This document shows positions 57,541 to 64,000 of a stretch of 64,000 nucleotides of DNA, one piece after another. The notes under the pieces are model-generated. The model did no database searches. It was given only the letters and a program-made list of their open reading frames with translations, and was not told the DNA's origin. The first letter of the stretch is position 1. Every line of letters begins with the position of its first letter. Where the stretch lies: positions 2,728,001 to 2,792,000 of the forward strand of contig CAJQUN010000055.1 of the NCBI GenBank assembly GCA_907163345.1, written 5' to 3'. The translations under genes and the position numbers were made by a program. Origin of the DNA: Haberlea rhodopensis. Its lineage: Eukaryota > Streptophyta > Magnoliopsida > Lamiales > Gesneriaceae.

Positions 57541-60432
57541 ATAAGGCTGGAAGAGCTAAATATGGTTACAACTATTCAAGCGACTATGTCATAGTCTCGA
57601 ATAGGCAAACATATAAACACATGCTCAATGATATTATCATAAAGATAAATACACATATTCTAACATGAATCTCATGAAACACTCACAAACTACATAGATG
57701 CATAGGATTTAAATGGTCAACCATAAACTCATATTGACAATTTGTAACTCAACGGTCAACACTGGATGCCATAGTAGGGAACATATCGAGGGACTTCGGA
57801 AGCTATGCCCAACAAAAACTTCCACATAAAGGATGTTAAGACTCAACCAATGCCCCACGGATCTTGTAATCCCCAACAAATACACCATCAAAGGAATACA
57901 AAGACCCAACCTATACCCCATGGCAATGCCAAGACAAACCCATACACCCTACACATAATAATATCATAATCCAAATTGCTTGTTATACATGCAGAATCGA
58001 GTAACAAGCGATTAAAATTTAAATGATATGTGATTTGTTCATGAATTGACACATTTATGCAAGTTAAGTGATAATTTCTAAATAGTTTAATGGTAAATTT
58101 TAGTTTTTAATTCCTTAGTGACAATTGAATTGAAAACCCATTTTTTACTTTTATCATATTTATTCTTTGTCACAATAAAAATTCACACCTCATCGTGATA
58201 TCGATTCCTACTCACGCTACTACATTTTTTATTATTATTAACTTGAGAATGGTTAATTTGGGTGTGACACGACTAACGCACACCACAATCCATGAATGTG
58301 ATAATATATTTATACATGCGACAAAGATATCATACAAAGAAATGAATCACATATGTAAACATCACATAAAACACATCATAATCATAAAAAAAACATATAG
58401 TTACATGCTAACATACTCATTTCACAGCATAACTAGGTACGCCAATAATAAGTCCAATTCTTCATGACCTTCGCTTTAAAATTTGACTCAAAAACCAAAA
58501 CAACCTATAAAACATATAACTAGATCTAGAATGTGTTCCATAATTATCTACTTTCTTAAATTTTCTAAAAATTCATCAGCTACCAGATGAAGTTACCGAG
58601 TTTCTAACTTGACTAGCTGATCTAATTTAATTTGACTAAACAATTTAAAATTTTTAACTTAACTACAAATTATCTAAAACTAGTTTATACATCCAATAAT
58701 TAATTTTTTAGAATTACTCGTACAAAAATCACTTAATTATAGCTCTTAATTCCCGGAAAACTAAACCAAAAATTACCATGACTAGGGGAAATATAAGGAT
58801 GGAACATTTATAAAAGTGTTAATGTTTAGCCAGCTTGAAGACAAGGTTTTCCAGGCGAAAGACCAACTTTTAGATAAAGAACTTACGATTTGGCCTTCAA
58901 TATACTCATGATTTCACCTCCAATTTTTGTCAAGGCTATCGAGGACTTCTATTACAACCTAAAACATAAAGTTACGGACCCTATAGACCTGTTTCTGAAC
59001 CTTTAATCGTCCCAAAATACTTCGGCTGAAATATATGCAACCTAGCTTCTGCATTCCAGCCCCAGACCATTCCGGCCCTTTCCCAACTTGCATTCCAACC
59101 ATATAACTACCCTAGATCAGTTCCAAATACACGAGTAAATGAGAAACAGATTAACAAGGCTTGAAATAATATTTTAGAACAAAAATATCAAAATCTGTCA
59201 AAAAACTAGATAATTGACCGAAAATAAACATTTATAACTTTTGAGATCTGAGGATGGTTCAAAACGAGCCTATGAACATAAGGTTTTCGTGGGGTGCTGG
59301 TTCGATGAAATATCAAAATGGAGGCTGAAAAGTGCAGGGCTGCTTCTGCGTTTTTATGTTTTCCTGCCCTTTTCCGGAAAGGTGGCGGCGATGGCTGGCC
59401 AGAGTTCAGTCTTAGGCTTGGGGAGGAGAGGGGAGGAGCTTGTGGCTCAAGATTTCGATGCAGTGGAAGGCTTGAAGCGTAGAGGATATGTTTGGGCCAA
59501 GGGTTAGGGTTCCGTCCCTGTTTCAATTTAATGGGTCTTATTTTAGGATAATCCGTTAATTAATAAAAGTATTTTAAGGCCTATAAATTCTAAAAATTAT
59601 GCCCTATAATTTCCATAATTTCAGGTCTAGGATTTTAACTAAACTCGACGAGTTAAATAGCCCCTTAGAACTATAAAAGGAAAGTCTACGGAGTTGGTAC
59701 ACTACGCATTATTATTATTGTCTGAGCAATTATTGTTGTGTCAAAGCAGTTTCAATGTTAAATTCATGGAAATTGCTCTGACCTCAACAATAATTGCTCT
59801 GACAATATCATAACACAAGCATTATATACCACAAGTACTATTTTAGACTATCAGTCAAGAAAGCATTTAATGTTTACCTTAAAGAGAAATTAAAGAATTG
59901 TACGAAGTCTACACATCAGTACAAATTAACACGCTCATCAAGATTTATCTATTGGAATATTCAAGTATTTAAGGAAATGAAACTTAAATACTACCGAGAG
60001 AACAAAACAGTCGAGCATAATAAACCCATATTCAGAGCTATTCATCTTATTTTTGAAGAAACTCATTTAAGGCACCTCAAACCAGCTAAAATCATATCAG
60101 TTTAGGATCCTTGTGCAAATCTGATTGAAGCATCTACTGCTTAATCAATCAGCGAGTCGAAGCAATTCATTCATCTCATCTCTAAACTGCCGATGGTTAT
60201 CCTAACAAGTTCACTCAAAAAACTCTTGAAACTCTAAAGTCTAAGATTCTGAAATTTTCATATCTAAAATTCCTAAATTCAAATAAAATATTATTATATA
60301 TATTCGCTTCTTGAAAGGTTTTCAGAGGATTTCACATCACTTTAATCACTAAAATAGTATCTTTTGATTTCTTTAACACTTACACTATCGAACAATCATA
60401 AAATATACACGGTTAAATTTTAGAATATTACA
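57540..60432 (-). repeat. Gypsy-type LTR sequence, left boundary uncertain
   Basis: The right end is clear: on the minus strand a polypurine tract GGAAGGGAAAGTAA (60446-60433) precedes TGTAATATTCTAAAATTTAA. The interior has LTR-like blocks, including a GC-richer leader-like piece at 59240-59520. A second LTR-type edge (GGTGTGACACG, 58261) hints at more than one LTR copy. No coding is supported; the 107-codon frame at 59206-59526 is non-coding by composition. Confidence 0.45.
59708..59815. ncRNA. Long near-perfect hairpin (miRNA-precursor-like or foldback element)
   Basis: Arm 59720-59757 (GTCTGAGCAATTATTGTTGT...) pairs with 59765-59803 (CAACAATAATTGCTCTGAC) over about 38 positions with few mismatches and a 7-base loop. 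The stem may extend outward into ATTATT-type sequence for about 10 more. No known miRNA matches that I can recall; it lies inside LTR-like sequence. Confidence 0.4.
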
Positions 60433-60477
60433 TTACTTTCCCTTCCGAAAAAGTTTCATCCTTCTAATGCATAAACT

Positions 60478-60575
60478 TAGGCAAGGTCTTGGCCTGATGT
60501 TTGTTATCTAGTTTTTAATGTAAGAGGTCTTGGATTCGATTCCTCCCCTCCTTTGATTATTAAAAAAATATCTTA
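60478..60575 (+). mobile_element. tRNA-derived SINE-like copy
   Basis: A-box-like TTGGCCTGATG (60490-60500) and B-box GGATTCGATTCC (60532-60543), followed by a pyrimidine patch and an A-run. It sits 45 bp beyond the gypsy polypurine tract. No target duplication found. Confidence 0.45.
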
Positions 60576-60774
60576 GTACTCATCGACTAAGACATTGATT
60601 TATTGTGACAATTGTGATAGGTCATCCTTAGCAGATCACCCATGTTTAGCTGAAGAAAAATGAAATAGTTAAGTGGCTTATGGTTTTTATGTTGCACTTT
60701 TCTATACAAATCGGTACTAAGATATTAATTTTGTTTCGAGTATGAACAAAATTATGTGATCATTCTCTAATTTT

Positions 60775-61312
60775 CAATTCAAGGAATTGATTAGTAGGAA
60801 CATATATTTTACCATATCGGCTGGGGAAAATATAATAATAGTCACTTGGTAAGACCCTCATTCGGATTTAATAACTGAATAATGCCCATGAGCAGTTGGC
60901 CCTCCTGGTGACATATGTGATATTGCTGAATGAGAGAAACCACGTCAATATAATGGCATTACTTCGAATGTGATGTTTATTTTATTTTGTTTTGGATAAA
61001 TGTCATATGATATTTGATCAATATTTATATTAGAATTTCGTGGACCAATGACTATTGTTTATTTTTGGTGCATTTTCAAGCTGTGATGTTAGAAAGTAAT
61101 TGTTAATTTCTATGTTTAAGTTATGAAAGGCTACTTCTTGCTTAGCCCACATCCTCGTTTTCAAGAAACAGACTGATGTCGAGGGGAACTAACATTTTTT
61201 GGGGCAGGTAGAGGGTGCAGATTTTTTTTTTTTTTTTATGTTAAGGATTTCAGTGATTAAGCTCGTGTTATTATTTTAATTTGTATTTCTAGAATTGGTG
61301 AATTTTTTGCAC
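60775..61312. repeat. Inverted duplication, right arm
   Basis: Counterpart of 51489-52035. The exon-like FLLSPHPRF words survive at about 61125-61155 on the plus strand but the following residues are shifted and reach a stop. Arms have diverged by substitutions and small indels, so the duplication is old. Confidence 0.8.
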
Positions 61313-61414
61313 CCCTAGTTCTTGTTCAAAGACCGGAACATTAGCAACATCGATTAGGATGACTCTTCGAAATATCGAACACTATTCCCACATAGAAGGA
61401 AGAGCCGCAAGTAG

Positions 61415-62137
61415 TGATGGGCATCGGGTCGGGTTTTCCCGGTCGGGTACCCGAAATTTCGGTTAGCATTTTTTTCTACACGAACCTGACTGATGAAGAT
61501 CAATACCAGACTTTTCGGGTACCCGAAATTTCCAGTTCACCTGAAATAGAACAGCGACAAGGAAAACTTCCTATTCTTGCAGCTGCATGTACTTCAAAAC
61601 CTAATTTCTTTCCTCAAAAAAAAATAAACCTAATTTCTTGAAGCAAACAGGCAGCTAAAAAAGGCATCATCAATTCATAGATTTGTAAACCAAGCATATA
61701 TATCTAGAAGAAGAAACAGACACTCAGTATAACATAAGATTAATGATGACAAAGCATACCTTAACTGTGTGAATCTGTGATGGTGACGGGACGGCGCCGG
61801 CAAGTGCGGCTCTTCACTGGTCGATGGTGATGGGCTGGCAGCGAGGCGAGGCGAGGATGAAATCTGGTTGAGAAGTGAGGCGTGAGAATGGCGTGAGTTG
61901 TGAGAGAGAGACTTTCGAGGTTTTCTTTTACATCTAGGATTTGCCTAGAATTTGAGGAAACGGGTGCATTTAGGAAACATATGTTGGGTACCCTAAACTA
62001 ATTTTGGGTAGATATTTTAAAATTTGATACCAACTCGAATAAAATATTTTGGGTTTGGGTACATACACGAACCCGACTTTTAAAAAATATATCTATCCGA
62101 TCGGATTGGGTCGAGTTGGGTATCCGTTATCAGGGAC
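61415..62137. mobile_element. MITE-like segment (M6) with a captured GC-rich piece
   Basis: Left part TGATGGGCATCGGGTCGGG and repeated GGGTACCCGAAATTTC; right part has GGGTCGAGTTGGGTATCCG and ends near TTATCA. These are arranged as weak inverted ends. The middle (61750-61960) is GC-rich with a gene-like leader. No clean target duplication. Confidence 0.4.
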
Positions 62138-62302
62138 GAATCTAGCCCAAATATTTAGGGGATCAAAATTATTGTTTTTCATGGGATAAAAATAAGGTTA
62201 ATTGAGCTTAAATCCCCAAACCTAAATTCAAAATTGTGTTTAGTTCCCATATAAGTCAAAACTTAATTTATACTCTCTAATTCAATCTTTTTGTTTTAAT
62301 TC

Positions 62303-63213
62303 TGATACCCCGATAAGAGGTCGGTACGGCCTCGACCCTACTTCTTCGTCTGCTATACGTGCTCAGCTCAGGAGATATTTTCATGCTCTTGGAGGAACGT
62401 ATTCTCATGAACTCAGCCTGGTATTTATCCTCATGAACTCAGCTCGGTGAACCAACCCGTAGCCTCAGCCCGGTACTTATCCTAATGAACTCAGCTCGGT
62501 GAACCAACCTGTAGCCTTAGCTCGGTACTTATCTCTCTGTTCTCAGCTCAAAATGTATCTTCAACCCTACTTGGTCAGCCCCGGTTGTGATCGTAGGATT
62601 CTTGCCTTGTGATAAGGCGGCGACCGGGCTGGTGTCCCAACTTTAAGCAATTCCACTAGTTTCTTCTTTTGCGTTGGCTGGGAGATACCCTGGGTAAATA
62701 GTGTGGTCCCTCATCCGATCTGTATGTAACGAAATTTTATTCCCGACAGAGGACCACTCACGAATGGACCAATCAGAGAGGGACTAATATTCGGGGGATA
62801 TTTTTCTAGTACTATCAAGATCTCGCAGGTGGTGCGTCGTACGAGGTGTATATTGCTTGTTGGTGGTCCCCACCCTCTAGGGTACAGTATTTGTCGGTGG
62901 TCCCCACCCTCTGAAATACCGACACCTAGTGGAGTATCCCCGAGGCCCCCGTCAGCCGTAGCAGGTTGTTCTTCTCTCACCCTCATTATATATACGTGGG
63001 GGTCATCAGGTTTGAAGAAAGGAGAGACTCCCCGTCATTTTTCTCTATAGCTTTTATTCCCTATCCTATATCCTGACTTGGTCATCGGAGGGCCCCGTCG
63101 GAGAACCTCTTCGGCACCCTTCTAACATTTTTTTCTTTCAGGACAGCTCATCTCCGAAAAAGGAGGAGCTATTGTTAGCCGGGGAAGACACCCTACCAAA
63201 ATCCGAGGTAACA
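62303..63213 (+). repeat. 5' LTR of Tat-type element (911 bp)
   Basis: TGATACCCCGATAAGAGG to CCGAGGTAACA. Contains 68-bp repeats (GAACTCAGCTCGGTGAACCA) at 62405-62530, a 31-bp duplication with GGTGGTCCCCACCCTCT at 62860-62915 and a promoter-like TATATATACG near 62987. Confidence 0.85.
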
Positions 63214-63214
63214 A

Positions 63215-63233
63215 TTGGCGCCGTCTGTGGGAA
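63215..63233 (+). other. Primer-binding site of the Tat-type element
   Basis: TTGGCGCCGTCTGTGGGAA one base after the LTR end; the usual Tat-lineage form. Confidence 0.9.
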
Positions 63234-63239
63234 ATAGAG

Positions 63240-63803
63240 TGTAGGATCGAGCGCTTACCGCTTTACCAATAACTATAGTTAAGGGTAATGGCGCAACATC
63301 AATCTTTTCAACCATACACTGGCACAAGCGCCACGTGTTCGACCGATCACAAAGCAGAGGCAATTGTTGAACCCCAACAATCCATCCCCCAATAATTGCA
63401 CTCTCTGCAACTCATGGGAATCGAACACGCGACCTTGGCTCTGATACCAATTGTAGGATCTAGCGCTTACCGCTTTACCAATAACTATAGTTAAGGGTAA
63501 TGGTGCAACATCAATCTTTTCAACCATACACTGGCACAAGCGCCACGTGTTCGACCGATCACAAAGCAGAGGCAATTGTTGAACCCCAACAATCCCTCCC
63601 CCAATAATTGCACTCTCTGCAACTCATGGGAATCGAACACCCGACCTTGGCTCTGATACCAATTGTAGGATCGAGCGCTTACCGCTTTACCAATAACTAT
63701 AGTTAAGGGTAATGGTGCAACATCAATCTTTTCAACCATACACTGGCACAAGCGCCACGTGTTCGACCGATCACAAATCAGAGGCAATTGTTGAACCCCA
63801 ACA
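63240..63803 (-). mobile_element. TRIM retrotransposon, three LTRs and two internal domains
   Basis: LTRs of 140 bp at 63240-63379, 63452-63591 and 63664-63803 (minus strand TGTTGGGGTTC...GATCCTACA) alternate with two 72-bp internal domains. Each internal domain has a primer site TGGTATCAGAGC (63449-63438, 63661-63650) and a polypurine tract (GGGGGATGGAT or GGGGGAGGGAT) beside the next LTR. TAGAG at 63235-63239 and 63804-63808 is an exact target duplication around the whole array. No coding capacity. LTR copies differ at only a few positions. Confidence 0.93.
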
Positions 63804-63826
63804 TAGAGCATAAGGCGTTGATAAAA

Positions 63827-64000
63827 ATGGTAAACACGCGAAGAATGAACCAGGAGGCAAACAATGAACCCCGGGCACAGTCGGTCAACGGAATAGAGCC
63901 ACCACCTATGACGGGCATGACGGTGGGAGCCCTAACTTTTGAGCAACTCGCGCGCCTCATCTCAGTAACAGTAGAGAAAGCCATGAAGCGAGCTATGGAT
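63827..64000 (+). CDS. Tat-type gag, first 58 codons (cut by window end)
   Basis: ATG 63827 opens MVNTRRMNQEANNEPRAQSV and continues with GMTVGALTFEQLARLIS and a basic EKAMKRAMD to the last base. An N-terminus of this kind (MVNTRR, acidic/polar linker, then a helix ahead of the gag core) is common in Tat-type elements. It starts 23 bases after the TRIM, whose insertion therefore separates primer site and gag. No stop within the visible part. Confidence 0.75.
   Translation, partial: MVNTRRMNQEANNEPRAQSVNGIEPPPMTGMTVGALTFEQLARLISVTVEKAMKRAMD

Larger units (their letters stand above)
62303..64000 (+). mobile_element. Tat-type Ty3/gypsy retrotransposon, 5' end (runs off window)
   Basis: 5' LTR, primer site and the first codons of gag in order on the plus strand. 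The primer site TTGGCGCCGTCTGTGGGAA is the form used by Tat/Retand-like elements. The leader is interrupted by a TRIM. All of pol lies outside the window. Confidence 0.85.

Noticed and set aside
59206..59526. Open frames on both strands (88 and 106 codons)
   Set aside because: Located in LTR-like sequence; composition fits an LTR leader and no family is recognisable.
61415..62137. A confirmed MITE with inverted ends
   Set aside because: Ends only partly match and no target duplication was found, so kept only as a low-confidence element.

Overview
The window is nuclear DNA of a eudicot plant. Most of it is nested transposable elements, with a few short host genes between them. The evidence is spliced and single-exon plant-type genes, LTR retrotransposons primed by initiator-Met tRNA, hAT and Mutator transposons, LINE and SINE remnants, and no prokaryotic features. 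The Sirevirus with an extra ORF behind pol, and the general repeat style, remind me of asterids such as Lamiales/Gesneriaceae; that placement is recollection, not proof.

Layout. (1) 1-8389: a minus-strand Sirevirus-type Ty1/copia element, cut by the left window edge. Its LTR sits inside the target-site duplication of a hAT-type MITE (8396-8844), which itself lies beside a second MITE (to 9410). (2) 9411-16160: two decayed Athila-like Ty3/gypsy copies, tail to tail. The plus copy's LTR holds a complete 1476-bp solo copia LTR with a TTATG target duplication. (3) 16161-16708: a hAT MITE with a perfect 8-bp target duplication and a tRNA-like segment inside. (4) 16.8-18.8 kb: a gene-bearing island with one good two-exon gene (DUF1195-like small membrane protein, 18130-18727) and two doubtful ORFs. 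(5) 18.8-24.7 kb: decayed copia RT, a Mutator transposase remnant, a SINE and small repeats. (6) 24.7-33.0 kb: LTRs and non-coding interior of large retrotransposon derivatives related to the chromovirus further right. (7) 33.0-40.9 kb: a broken Tork-type copia element split by a MITE, whose 5' end carries a solo Sirevirus LTR; this composite end is duplicated in tandem with a 26-nt inverted filler at the junction. (8) 41-42.9 kb: minisatellite and an F-box pseudogene. (9) 42907-51319: a structurally complete chromovirus (Ty3/gypsy) with 1.8-kb LTRs and ACATA target duplications, coding inactivated. (10) 51.3-56.4 kb: one arm of a 540-bp inverted duplication, a LINE RT remnant, and a 3184-bp hAT element with a twice-frameshifted transposase inserted into an older MITE. 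(11) 56505-56906: a single-exon host gene, DUF1764 type. (12) 57-61.3 kb: a gypsy LTR containing a long miRNA-like hairpin, a SINE-like copy and the second inverted arm. (13) 61.4-64.0 kb: a MITE-like segment, then the 5' end of a Tat-type gypsy element whose leader is interrupted by a TRIM retrotransposon in the form LTR-internal-LTR-internal-LTR, flanked by TAGAG duplications.

No pathway or operon links the genes. The coherent story is insertion history: many elements have exact boundaries and target duplications, so relative ages can be read. Host genes supported here are the DUF1195-like and DUF1764-like genes; the F-box gene is a pseudogene.
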